Assembly: GCF_007896845.1 (NCBI RefSeq)
Contig: NZ_VOHS01000014.1
Coordinates: 92,644-156,643, forward strand
Length of the DNA stretch: 64,000 bases
Direction of reading: 5' to 3'
From: Chitinophaga pinensis
GTDB taxonomy: Bacteria; Bacteroidota; Bacteroidia; Chitinophagales; Chitinophagaceae
The translations under genes were made by a program, and so were the position numbers. Positions 16,457 to 24,965 of the stretch are shown here, one piece after another (within the stretch, counting starts at the first letter, position 1; each line of letters opens with the position of its first letter). Below the pieces are notes generated by a model. The model had not been told where the DNA came from and made no database searches. It saw nothing but the letters and a program-made list of their open reading frames with translations.

Positions 16457-17743
16457 ATGAAATATATCAAACACTCTGTAGAACAACTGACAATTGCATA
16501 CCAGCTGCTACGCTGGACAATCATCATCGTCCCTGTCTCTGTTGTTGTCGGTTCTCTTGTTGCTTTATTTTTATGGTTACTGGATCAGGTCACTCAGTTG
16601 CGCTGGCAGCATGGCTGGTTGCTTTGGTTATTGCCCATAGCGGGTATATTGATCCACTTTTTATACAAGAAGCTGGGTGGTAAATCAGAAGCAGGTAATA
16701 ATTTGATTATGGACGAGATCCATGAACCCGGCGGTGGTGTACCAGCCCGTATGGCGCCACTGGTTATTGCTACTACTATTATCACCCATTTATTTGGTGG
16801 ATCGGCCGGAAGAGAAGGTACTGCTGTGCAGATAGGAGGCAGCATGGCGCATATGCTGGCCCGCTGGTTCCGCTTGTCCGCTGCAGATGTAAAGATCATC
16901 CTGATGACGGGGATTGCTGCCGGCTTCGGGGCTGTATTCGGAACGCCGCTCACAGGAGCCGTGTTTGCCCTTGAAGTACTCGCCATCGGTCTGATACGCT
17001 ATGACGCCCTGATCCCCTGCCTGATCTCCGCCGTATTTGCAGATATCGTATGCTCCGCATGGGGTATTCATCATACACATTATCAGATACTTTTTGAAAG
17101 TAATCATATCTCTTTCCACTTCGTTCACTTCGATTTTATCCTACTTATCAAAGTAGTTGTCTGCGGTGTTGCGTTCGGTCTGGCCAGCTTTCTGTTTGCC
17201 ACCTGCATGCGTAATATCAAAAGTTATTCAAAAGCATGGATAAAAACTGCATGGCTGATTCCCGCTATCGGCGGACTTATCGTCATCGGTAGCTGCTATC
17301 TGCTGGGTACGCGGGATTATATCGGGCTGGGAGTTACCACCCCCGACCCTGATGGTGTCAGTATCGTCAATGCCTTTACCACAAAAGAGATCTCTTCGTG
17401 GGGATGGCTGTGGAAATTACTCCTGACCGCTATCACACTCGGCATGGGTTTCAAAGGTGGTGAAGTCACCCCACTTTTCTTTATCGGTGCTACCTTAGGT
17501 CATACACTCGCGGTTTTAATGGGCGCACCGGTGGATTTGTTTGCAGGTCTCGGATTTATTGCCGTATTTGCAGGCGCCACCAATACTCCCATTGCGTGTA
17601 CGTTGATGGGGGTCGAACTTTTTGGCACAACTCATGTGCTATATTTTGCTGTAGCGTGCTTCACCGCGTATTATTTCAGCGGGCATGCGGGTATTTACAG
17701 TGCGCAACGTATAGCCGTACCAAAGAACCATCATATTGATTAA
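16457..17743 (+). CDS. CLC-type transporter, probable CLC-F fluoride/proton antiporter
   Basis: 428 residues with ~10-12 membrane helices. Signatures: [15 protein letters not shown] with gating Glu120, and [18 protein letters not shown]. In place of the chloride-type GSGIP motif there is [12 protein letters not shown] with Asn81/Asn82; from what I recall of the CLC-F literature, members of that branch carry Met or Asn at the position of the chloride-binding Ser and GREGT rather than GREGP. CLC-F proteins expel fluoride from the cytoplasm against proton influx. The upstream fluoride riboswitch independently supports this substrate. The start ATG 16457 lies directly after the riboswitch helix. 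Databases commonly call such proteins voltage-gated chloride channel family. Confidence 0.85.
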   Translation: MKYIKHSVEQLTIAYQLLRWTIIIVPVSVVVGSLVALFLWLLDQVTQLRWQHGWLLWLLPIAGILIHFLYKKLGGKSEAGNNLIMDEIHEPGGGVPARMAPLVIATTIITHLFGGSAGREGTAVQIGGSMAHMLARWFRLSAADVKIILMTGIAAGFGAVFGTPLTGAVFALEVLAIGLIRYDALIPCLISAVFADIVCSAWGIHHTHYQILFESNHISFHFVHFDFILLIKVVVCGVAFGLASFLFATCMRNIKSYSKAWIKTAWLIPAIGGLIVIGSCYLLGTRDYIGLGVTTPDPDGVSIVNAFTTKEISSWGWLWKLLLTAITLGMGFKGGEVTPLFFIGATLGHTLAVLMGAPVDLFAGLGFIAVFAGATNTPIACTLMGVELFGTTHVLYFAVACFTAYYFSGHAGIYSAQRIAVPKNHHID

Positions 17744-17765
17744 CCACACAACTGAATTTTAGCTT

Positions 17766-18716
17766 ATGAAGGCTGTAGCCGTTCAGCAATTTAAGGGTGT
17801 TCCTGAAGTAATGGAACTGCCACGCCCTGAGGTAAAGCCGGGCACGATCCTCGTACGTGTAGCCGCTGCTGGTATGAATCCATTTGACTGGAAATTAATA
17901 GATGGCATCCTCGATGGGAAAATGCCGCATAAATTCCCGCTTGTGCTGGGAGTTGATGGTGCCGGTACCGTCGAAGCAGTGGGCGAGGGTGTGACGCTTT
18001 TCAAACCCGGTGATCAGATCTATGGTCAGTTTATCCATTCTCCTGTAGGAGAAGGGTCTTACGCGGAATACGTCGCTGTGCCGGAGAAAGCAGCCATCTC
18101 TCATGCGCCGAATTCCATTTCTCTCGTGGAAGCTGCTGCCATGCCTACCGCAGGGATGACGGCACAGCAGATCATCGAGCGTTCCGGGCTGAAACATGAG
18201 CAGATATTATTGCTTGTCGGAGCGACTGGCGGCGTGGGATCTTTCGTCGTGCAACTGGCAGCGATGCAGGGGATCTATGTGATTGCTACTGTTAGCAGTG
18301 ATGAGGATGAGGTGCGGATGAAAAAGCTGGGGGCGAAAGAGACGATTAATTATAAAAAACTGTCGATAGAGAAGGAAATTCGTAATCGCTATCCTTCGGG
18401 AGTGGATGGGTTGATAGATCTGGTTAGTCCGGCGGAAGTGTTTAAGGCGTTGACGGAGTTGGTGGTGGTAAAAGGAGTGGCGTTGACGACGGCTTTTGTG
18501 GCGACGCCGGAGGTGTTGAAGGCGAGAGGGCTGAGTGGTGGGAATTTTGAGACGCAGGGGACGCCGGCGTCGTTGGATGCGTTGACGGATGCGGTGGATA
18601 ATGGTGCGTTGGTGGTGCCGGTTGGGGAGGTGATCGGGATGAAGGATGTGCCGGGGGCGATATCGGAGAGTAGGGGGCTGAAGGGGAAAGGCAAGACGGT
18701 TATTAAGATTGAGTAG
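17766..18716 (+). CDS. zinc-independent MDR-type NADP-dependent quinone/alcohol oxidoreductase
   Basis: 316 residues of the medium-chain dehydrogenase/reductase superfamily, QOR-like: GroES-like half with GVDGAGTVEAVG and KPGDQIYG, then a Rossmann half with the nucleotide motif VGATGGVGSFVVQLA. The catalytic-zinc Cys and structural-zinc Cys cluster of true alcohol dehydrogenases are absent. It should reduce quinones or enones with NADPH. Composition changes inside the gene: up to ~18300 G and C are equal, but 18421-18720 has 138 G to 37 C by hand count, with codons ending almost only in G. This skew runs on into the stem-loop element downstream. The protein remains intact through the skewed part. 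Confidence 0.9.
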   Translation: MKAVAVQQFKGVPEVMELPRPEVKPGTILVRVAAAGMNPFDWKLIDGILDGKMPHKFPLVLGVDGAGTVEAVGEGVTLFKPGDQIYGQFIHSPVGEGSYAEYVAVPEKAAISHAPNSISLVEAAAMPTAGMTAQQIIERSGLKHEQILLLVGATGGVGSFVVQLAAMQGIYVIATVSSDEDEVRMKKLGAKETINYKKLSIEKEIRNRYPSGVDGLIDLVSPAEVFKALTELVVVKGVALTTAFVATPEVLKARGLSGGNFETQGTPASLDALTDAVDNGALVVPVGEVIGMKDVPGAISESRGLKGKGKTVIKIE

Positions 18717-18781
18717 TGGCGGCGGCTGTTGTTGATTAGTTGCTTCTGGGGCTGCGGCGGGAATTGTGTGGGTCTTACTGC
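18717..18781 (+). other. G-rich non-coding spacer before the stem-loop element
   Basis: GGCGGCGGCTGTTGTTG-like sequence continuing the G-over-C skew of the preceding gene end into the hairpin element. No coding potential seen. Confidence 0.5.
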
Positions 18782-18941
18782 GTTCAAAGCAGAGGGGACC
18801 ACAGGCTGTAGTTCTTTGAAGTTCCTTTCTATGGGGCTTTGGTTGGGAGGTTTGGGCAGTTGGGGGTGGATTAAACCCCTGGTTGCATGGGCTCAGCGTA
18901 CTTCAAATAACTAAGGCCAGTGGTCTCCCTCTGCATTGAAC
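18782..18941 (+). repeat. interspersed stem-loop element, copy A (G-tract loop)
   Basis: About 160 nt closed by complementary ends (GTTCAAAGCAGAGGGGACC with GGTCTCCCTCTGCATTGAAC) and an inner stem (GGCTGTAGTTCTTTGAAGT with ACTTCAAATAACTAAGGCC). The loop holds four G-tracts at 18833-18836, 18845-18847, 18854-18856 and 18862-18866, then ATTAAACCCCTGGTTGCA. The same structure recurs at 39241-39389 (copy B) and 48478-48619 (copy C). It lies between convergent genes. Confidence 0.8.
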
Positions 18942-19039
18942 GCGGTTGGCGACTGAATGGCTGATTAATGTTCTGAAGTCGTAATTGAGTGGTTGTATTG
19001 CTTGTATCTTTGTTTATTTACGGATAGGATAAATTTTTT

Positions 19040-19096
19040 AAGGCCAGCAGATTTCTCTTTTGCTAAATGTTAAGAGAAGTCTGCTGGCCTTTATTA
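19040..19096. terminator. bidirectional hairpin terminator
   Basis: 20-bp stem with one G-T pair, arms 19040-19059 and 19072-19092 (roughly), A-run before and TTATTATTTTTT after. It separates the oxidoreductase side from the aldo/keto reductase. Confidence 0.85.
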
Positions 19097-19099
19097 TTT

Positions 19100-19239
19100 T
19101 TTCAGACGATGTCATAGCGTTTGCGCTTCCTTCGTTATGCTCATCATATGGTATCATATACCTATCATCTGTGTGATATCCTACCATCCTATATAATTCC
19201 TTTCAGATGATGTCATAGCGTTTGCGCTGCCTTTGTTAT
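19100..19239. repeat. pair of 39-bp direct repeats around the aldo/keto reductase stop
   Basis: TTTCAGAYGATGTCATAGCG followed by TTTGCGCTKCCTTYGTTAT occurs at 19100-19138 and again at 19201-19239 (35-36 of 39 identical), 101 nt apart. The second copy contains the stop codon of the reductase gene, so the 3' flank of that gene has been duplicated locally. Confidence 0.8.
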
Positions 19240-20180
19240 TCATAGTCGCTTGCGATATTCAGCTTTTCTATGGCACCTGCATCCAATCCTAAATTTGTGG
19301 CCTTTAAAAGGTCTTCTAATTGTTGGGTGCTGGTGGCGCTCACGATGGGAGCGGTGATGCCGGGACGTTGTACAAGCCACGCGATGGCAACACTGGTAGG
19401 TGTTGTTTTGTAGTCGGCAGATACTTCGTCGAGGGTTTCGAGGATGCTTTGTCCGCGTTCGTCGAGATAGCCTACTGCTTTATCGCCACGGGTGCTTTTG
19501 GAGGCGTCTTCCTTTTTTCTGTATTTACCACTCAGGAAGCCGCTGGCGAGAGAATAGTAACTGATGACGCCAAGATGGTAGCCTTGTGTGATCGGTTGGT
19601 ATTCGCGCTCAAATTTCTGACGGTCGTAAAGGTTATATTCAGGTTGTAAGGATTCGTATCGGGGGAATCCGTTGGTTTCACTGGATTCAAGTGATTGCAG
19701 CAGTCTTTCCGGACTGAAGTTGGAAGCACCAATCACGCGTACTTTACCCGCTTTTACCAGTTTGTCATAAGTGGCGAGTGTTTCATCTATCGGTGTTTTA
19801 AGATCATCATAATGCGACTGATACAGATCAATATAATCTGTTTGTAGTCTGCGTAATGATTCTTCTACCGTCTTCTCTATGTAAGCAGGAGAGAGGTCTT
19901 TTACTTTCCCTCCACCTACTTTGGTAGCGATGATCACCTGATCACGTTTACCACTTTTCTTTAACCATTTACCAATAATCGTTTCTGATTCACCGCCGCT
20001 GTTACCGGGCGCCCAATGAGAATAGGAGTCCGCCGTATCAATCAGGTTAAAGCCCGCTGCCACAAATGCGTCGAGAAGAGAGAAAGAAGTAGCTTCATCT
20101 GCTGTCCAGCCGAAAACATTTCCGCCAAAAGCCAAAGGTGCCACCTGTAATGCCGATTTTCCCAATTGTCTTTTTTCCAT
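19236..20180 (-). CDS. aldo/keto reductase
   Basis: 314 residues with the (beta/alpha)8 aldo/keto reductase layout. Catalytic tetrad residues can be seen: Asp and Tyr in LIDTADSYSHW, Lys in IIATKVGGG, and His in LYQSHYDD; NADPH-binding IGASNF and the late SATSTQQLEDL are typical. It reduces aldehydes or ketones with NADPH; closest in feel to the AKR11/YhdN-like, general-stress branch. Monocistronic; divergent from the trehalose synthase with a 580-nt gap. Substrate unknown. Confidence 0.92.
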   Translation of the reverse strand: MEKRQLGKSALQVAPLAFGGNVFGWTADEATSFSLLDAFVAAGFNLIDTADSYSHWAPGNSGGESETIIGKWLKKSGKRDQVIIATKVGGGKVKDLSPAYIEKTVEESLRRLQTDYIDLYQSHYDDLKTPIDETLATYDKLVKAGKVRVIGASNFSPERLLQSLESSETNGFPRYESLQPEYNLYDRQKFEREYQPITQGYHLGVISYYSLASGFLSGKYRKKEDASKSTRGDKAVGYLDERGQSILETLDEVSADYKTTPTSVAIAWLVQRPGITAPIVSATSTQQLEDLLKATNLGLDAGAIEKLNIASDYE

Positions 20181-20760
20181 TATCGTCGTTGATTTGGTTT
20201 TTATGATGAGTAAAATTAGTTACTGTTTGTACGTGTCAGGGTGATTGTTCACCGTACTGTTGCTGTTGTTTTATTGTGCGTTTTTTTATACGCGGATAAG
20301 GATCTTTATTCATTTCTGCGTGTATGGTTATATTTATTTTTATCTGTGCATGATCAATTTTCCTGACACAACTCCAATGATATTGATCGTTGCAGATTTT
20401 TTATTTATACCATACATATTTTTTTGCAGAACTGCTGATGCCTTTTGTTGCTATCATGCTGATCCTTTATTGATAGTGCGTTTCAGCCTGCTTGTTTTTA
20501 TTGTTTCGGTGAATGGACAACTTGATTTTTCTCCATTCATACTTCAATGTACGAGTTTGTTTCAAAACGAATACCATAAATTTCCGTATATTGGCAGCTA
20601 TTGTCGTCTATTTGTCGTCGAACACCTGCAGTCATCGTTACCTGTTTATCAGACTGCTTTCTTTCCGTATCTATTTTCAGGTGCGTTTTTTGTAAAGTGC
20701 TTTCCGTATATCGGGACTGGCATTGATATCAGCATAGATTTTTTGATTTAAAACTGTATT
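20181..20760. other. T-rich intergenic region, no gene recognised
   Basis: 580 nt between divergent genes. A frame of ~168 codons is open on the plus strand (20245-20751) but encodes Phe/Tyr/Ile-rich sequence expected from T-rich DNA and overlaps the place where promoters for both genes must be. No hairpin, repeat or known RNA was found. Confidence 0.6.
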
Positions 20761-22934
20761 ATGAGTAAAACCATTATTGTATCTAACAGGCTACCGGTAA
20801 AGATCACTGAAAAGGATGGAGACTACGTGTTGAATCCCAGTGAAGGTGGTCTGGCTACAGGCTTGGGTTCCATTTACAGGCAAGGCTACAATATCTGGAT
20901 AGGATGGCCGGGCATAGATGTGAGTGAGGCTGCACAACCAAAAATTACTGAACAATTAAGTGACATGAATCTGATGCCTGTGTACCTGACACAGGAGGAG
21001 ATCAACAACTATTATGAGGGATTTTCAAACGAGATACTGTGGCCTGTTTTCCACTATATGTCCGTTTATGCCCGCTATGAACAGGTATATTGGGATTTTT
21101 ACTATCAGGTAAATAGTAAATTCAGAGACGCTATCCTGAGAGTCGCCGAACCGGGGGATGTTATCTGGATCCACGATTATCAATTACTATTATTACCGGG
21201 CATGATCCGCGCGGAAGTGCCTGATGTGGCAATTGGCTATTTCCAGCATATTCCTTTCCCTTCATTCGAACTTTTCCGCCTCATACCATGGCGTGTGGAA
21301 TTGCTGGAAGGTATGCTGGGTGCAGATCTCTTAGGTTTCCATACCTTCGATGACAGCCATCATTTCCTGAACGCTGTTACCCGCCTGCTGCCAGTGAATG
21401 CATCGGCTAACGTCGTAACAGTGAATGATCGCGCAGTGATCGCTGAAACCTTTCCGATGGGTATCGACAACGAGAAGTTTGAACAACTTTCTTTTGATCC
21501 CGAGGTATTACGACAACTCGAAAGTCTGAAAGAAACATTCCATGATACACACATGGTCTTGTCAATCGACCGCCTCGATTATAGCAAAGGGATTATTCAG
21601 CGTTTACAGGCATTTGAACTCTTCCTGCAACTCTATCCGGAATACACAGAGAAAGTGGTACTGTATATGATCGTTGTTCCTTCAAGGGATACCGTTCCGC
21701 AATACAAAGAATTAAAAGAAGCTATCGATATGCTGGCCGGCGGTATTAACGCGCGGTTCCGCACTATGAACTGGCATCCGGTGAATTATTTCTATCGCTC
21801 ATTTCCGGTGGAAGTGTTGTCTGCCTTGTATAACTTCGCTGATGTCGGACTCGTAACGCCCATGCGTGACGGTATGAACCTTGTCAGCAAAGAATACGTA
21901 GCCAGCCGGAAAGATAACGACGGCGTACTGATTCTGAGTGAGATGGCCGGTGCATCTAAAGAACTGATTGACGCACTGATCGTAAACCCCAATAATATCG
22001 GTGCTATCGCAAGAGCTTTACACGAGGCGATTAATATGCCGCAGAAAGAACAGGAACGTCGTATGAAATCAATGCGGCAGGTCGTGCAGAAATTCAATAT
22101 TTCTCACTGGGTAAAACTGTTCATGACACGTCTGCAGGAAGTAAAACAACTGCAGCAATCAATGCTGGCCCGTCGTATGAGTATGGACATGCAATCACAG
22201 GTACGCAATCATTATAAGAAAGCACCTGAACGTGTCATCTTCCTCGACTATGATGGTACACTCGTCGGCTTTCAGGCAAATATAGACCTCGCATCTCCCG
22301 ATCAGGAACTCTATCAGCTGCTCAAAACACTCACGCATGATAAAGCAAATCATGTTGTGATGATCAGCGGCCGTAAACACGAAACACTCGAAGAATGGCT
22401 TGGACAATTGCCATTAGACCTGATCGCAGAACATGGTGCATGGCATAAGAAATATGGTGAAGACTGGCAGAAAATCCCCGGACTAAATGCTAACTGGAAA
22501 CAAGATATCATGCCTATTCTCGATACCTATATGGACCGTACTCCGGGTTCGTTCATCGAAGAAAAAGTTATTCCCTCGTATGGCACTACCGTAAGGTAGA
22601 AACAGGTCTGGGTGAATTACGTGCGAATGAACTGATGAACACTCTCCGCTATTTTACCAATGATATCGGATTACAGATATTGCCGGGTGATAAAGTGATC
22701 GAAATAAAAAATGTGGAGATCAATAAAGGGAAAGCTACGCTGGCCTGGTTGCAGGACAGAAAGTTTGAATTTACGCTTGCAATCGGGGATGATCATACTG
22801 ATGAAGATATATTCAAAGCCCTATCCGGTGATGCTGTGACAATCAAGGTGGGAAGCCAGGTGTCAGCAGCAAGATATTATCTGAGAAACCATCATGAGGT
22901 AAGAGCATTTTTGAGAACCCTCGTAGCAGGATAA
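20761..22934 (+). pseudogene. otsA: bifunctional trehalose-6-phosphate synthase/phosphatase, frameshifted
   Basis: Residues 1-~465 are a GT20 trehalose-6-phosphate synthase (NPSEGGLATGLGSIYRQG, WIHDYQLLLLPGMIR, FQHIPFPSFELFRLIPWR, IDRLDYSKGI), making trehalose-6-P from UDP-glucose and glucose-6-P. A HAD-type trehalose-6-phosphate phosphatase follows from ~residue 491: motif I FLDYDGTLVG (Asp496/Asp498), motif II MISGRKHE. The frame then stops at 22599 after EEKVIPSYGTTVR; the expected EEKSYSLVWHYRKVETGLG continues in the -1 frame to 22934 and carries motif IV AIGDDHTDEDIF. One A missing from the A5 run at 22562-22566 explains this exactly. If real, the synthase would survive and the phosphatase lose its metal-binding Asp residues. 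A sequencing deletion is the simpler reading. Confidence 0.9.
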
Positions 22935-22962
22935 ACCATTCCGCTGATTACTAATGCAACAT

Positions 22963-22996
22963 AAAAAAGGGCTCCGCCGCAGGCGGGCCCTTTTTA
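22963..22996. terminator. hairpin terminator between otsA and the GH15 gene
   Basis: AAAAGGGC(t)CCGCC / GGCGGGCCCTTTT with a short loop and a following T-run; A-run on the other side gives U-tracts in both directions. Confidence 0.85.
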
Positions 22997-23084
22997 CTTT
23001 TACCGTTTATTTAGCTAGTATAAAAGGAGGATGCCCCTATTCATCACAGACATCCTCTTACTTCAACAAAAAATATCCTGACTA

Positions 23085-24866
23085 TTAAAGAAAGATCGGC
23101 ACATCCAGTTTCATGGATATTCTGTACGCCGCATTCATCAGCCCCACATGACTGTAAGCCTGCGGGAAGTTACCCCACTGACTGCCACTTTCTTCCACCA
23201 CATCTTCACTGAATAACTGCAGGTGATTAGAATATTGCAGCAGATTCTGAAACTCCCGTACCGCATCATCAATACGACCTACACACGCCAATGCTTCTAC
23301 ATACCAGAACGCACATACGAGGAAGGTTGCTTTGGGTTTTCCGAAATCATCTGAATGCAGATAACGATAGAATAATCCCTGTGGCGTTTTCAGTTCCTTT
23401 TCCAGTGCCGCCAGATGATCGCGTGCTTTTTCTGAAGCCGGGTCCAGATAGTTCATCATGATCAGCTGTAAAGTACTTGCGTCAAGATGCTGACTGCCGG
23501 CGGCATTAGTATATACTTTCCTGACAGGATCGTAACAGCTTTCAATATGCGCTGCCGCACGATCTTTTAATGCAATCGCTTTTTCTACCAGTTGCTGATT
23601 ACCGATGGTACGCGCCATTTTTTCCGCAGCAGCACAACCCGCCCATTGGAACAGGTTACTGTAACAGTGAATATTGGCGAAGTTGCGGAACTCCCATATG
23701 CCCGCATCTTTTTCATCAATAGTGTGTTCAATCTTATTCAGCAGATATTCCAGCCACCACGCAGAGTCCTTTCTTTCCGAGAAGACAAAACGATGATCCG
23801 TATATAAAGGGAGCATGGAGATCAGTACCTGTCCGTAGATATCATTCTGTATATGCTCATACGCCTGATTACCGATGCGTACCGGCTGATTTCCTTCATA
23901 ACCATCCAGATGAGGCAATATCTGCTCTACGAGGTTCTTTTTGCCCGTTATGCCATATAGGGGCTGATAACGGTAGTCCCCCGAGAAGGATATATCCGCC
24001 ACATAGCTGAAATACTTCTCCATTTCCTCAAAATGCCCGATATGGTTCAGTGCGGTAATCACATAATAAGTATCCCGCAACCAGCAATAGCGATAATCCC
24101 AGGTACGTCCGCTGCCCGGATATTCCGGCAAACTGGTCGTACTGGCGGCAATGATGGCGCCGGTATCTTCATATTGGTGAATTTTCAGGGTGAGGGCAGA
24201 ACGGATGACGGCCGGCTGGTAGAAATTGGCAATATTGGAGTGTTTGATCCAGGTACGCCAGTAAAGGGTGGTTTCACGGAGAAACCTTTCTGCTGTGGCA
24301 TTCAATGGCGCCTCCAAAGGATGGCCATAGGTCAGCAGCAGGTATTTTTCATCATTTAAAACAAAGAATTCTTCTTCGAAGAGATAACTGATGGGAATGT
24401 TGGTGGTAAGGCGTAAAGTCTCCTCACATCCCAGAAATTCAATGTGGTTGCTACCCCTCTGGGCCTTCAGAAAACCACTTCCGTAATCACATACGGGTTT
24501 ACATTTCACCTGCACGCGTGGATTGCCCTCCAGTGGTTCTATCTTGCGAATCAGCATGAGGGGCTTGAAATACCGTTCATACTGATAAAAACGGGGAGCA
24601 AAGTCCGTAATACGGTACTTTCCACTCTCACTGGTGACTTCCGTACACAGTACATTGGTGTTTTCCAGATAGTACTGCTTAGAAGTATATTCACCGGAAG
24701 GGCGGATATAGAATTCTCCCCCTTTATGCTTATCCAGCATACCGCCAAAGATAAAGGAGCTGTCCATGCGTGGCCAGCAAAGCCAGTCTATGTTCGTGTT
24801 TAGATTGACATGTGCGAGGTAAGCACAATTGCCAATAATGCCTGTCTGATACGTATGTCTTTCCAT
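23085..24866 (-). CDS. glycoside hydrolase family 15 protein (trehalase/glucoamylase-like)
   Basis: 593 residues from the ATG at 24864-24866, just ahead of the conserved IGNCAYLAHVNLNTNIDWLCWPRMDSSFIFG. Layout: N-terminal beta-sandwich (~1-240) then an (alpha/alpha)6 barrel with SGRTWDYRYCWLRDTYY, the central YGITGKKNLVEQILPHLDGYEG, GIWEFRNF, and the C-terminal FSEDVVEESGSQWGNFPQAYSHVGL that carries the likely catalytic base Glu. No signal peptide, so cytoplasmic. Members without a starch-binding domain hydrolyse trehalose or short alpha-glucosides. It converges on the trehalose synthase/phosphatase gene, and the two are often neighbours in my experience, which suggests trehalose turnover. 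Confidence 0.9.
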   Translation of the reverse strand: MERHTYQTGIIGNCAYLAHVNLNTNIDWLCWPRMDSSFIFGGMLDKHKGGEFYIRPSGEYTSKQYYLENTNVLCTEVTSESGKYRITDFAPRFYQYERYFKPLMLIRKIEPLEGNPRVQVKCKPVCDYGSGFLKAQRGSNHIEFLGCEETLRLTTNIPISYLFEEEFFVLNDEKYLLLTYGHPLEAPLNATAERFLRETTLYWRTWIKHSNIANFYQPAVIRSALTLKIHQYEDTGAIIAASTTSLPEYPGSGRTWDYRYCWLRDTYYVITALNHIGHFEEMEKYFSYVADISFSGDYRYQPLYGITGKKNLVEQILPHLDGYEGNQPVRIGNQAYEHIQNDIYGQVLISMLPLYTDHRFVFSERKDSAWWLEYLLNKIEHTIDEKDAGIWEFRNFANIHCYSNLFQWAGCAAAEKMARTIGNQQLVEKAIALKDRAAAHIESCYDPVRKVYTNAAGSQHLDASTLQLIMMNYLDPASEKARDHLAALEKELKTPQGLFYRYLHSDDFGKPKATFLVCAFWYVEALACVGRIDDAVREFQNLLQYSNHLQLFSEDVVEESGSQWGNFPQAYSHVGLMNAAYRISMKLDVPIFL

Positions 24867-24965
24867 AAGTGATTCATTAAGACACAAAAGCCATTCCAAT
24901 ACGGCACATTTTGTGTTAATTAAGAACTAAAAACCTTCTTTTTTGATTTCACGTAAATTCCCTAC

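Noticed and set aside
18300..18941. Diversity-generating retroelement or retron as cause of the skew
   Set aside because: No reverse transcriptase, no template/variable repeat pair and no adenine-specific changes were seen.
20245..20751. 168-codon open frame between the aldo/keto reductase and otsA
   Set aside because: Phe/Tyr/Ile/Cys-rich translation typical of T-rich DNA, no plausible start signal, and it would fill the promoter region of two divergent genes.
22562..22600. Programmed -1 frameshift in otsA
   Set aside because: The run lacks the full A AAA AAG heptamer in frame and no stimulatory hairpin is evident; the other similar deletions in the window make an indel error more likely.
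24877..24916. Inverted repeat ACACAAAA ... TTTTGTGT in the GH15/AsmA divergent promoter region as an operator
   Set aside because: Arms are only 8 bp, A/T-rich and 24 nt apart, which is easily expected by chance.
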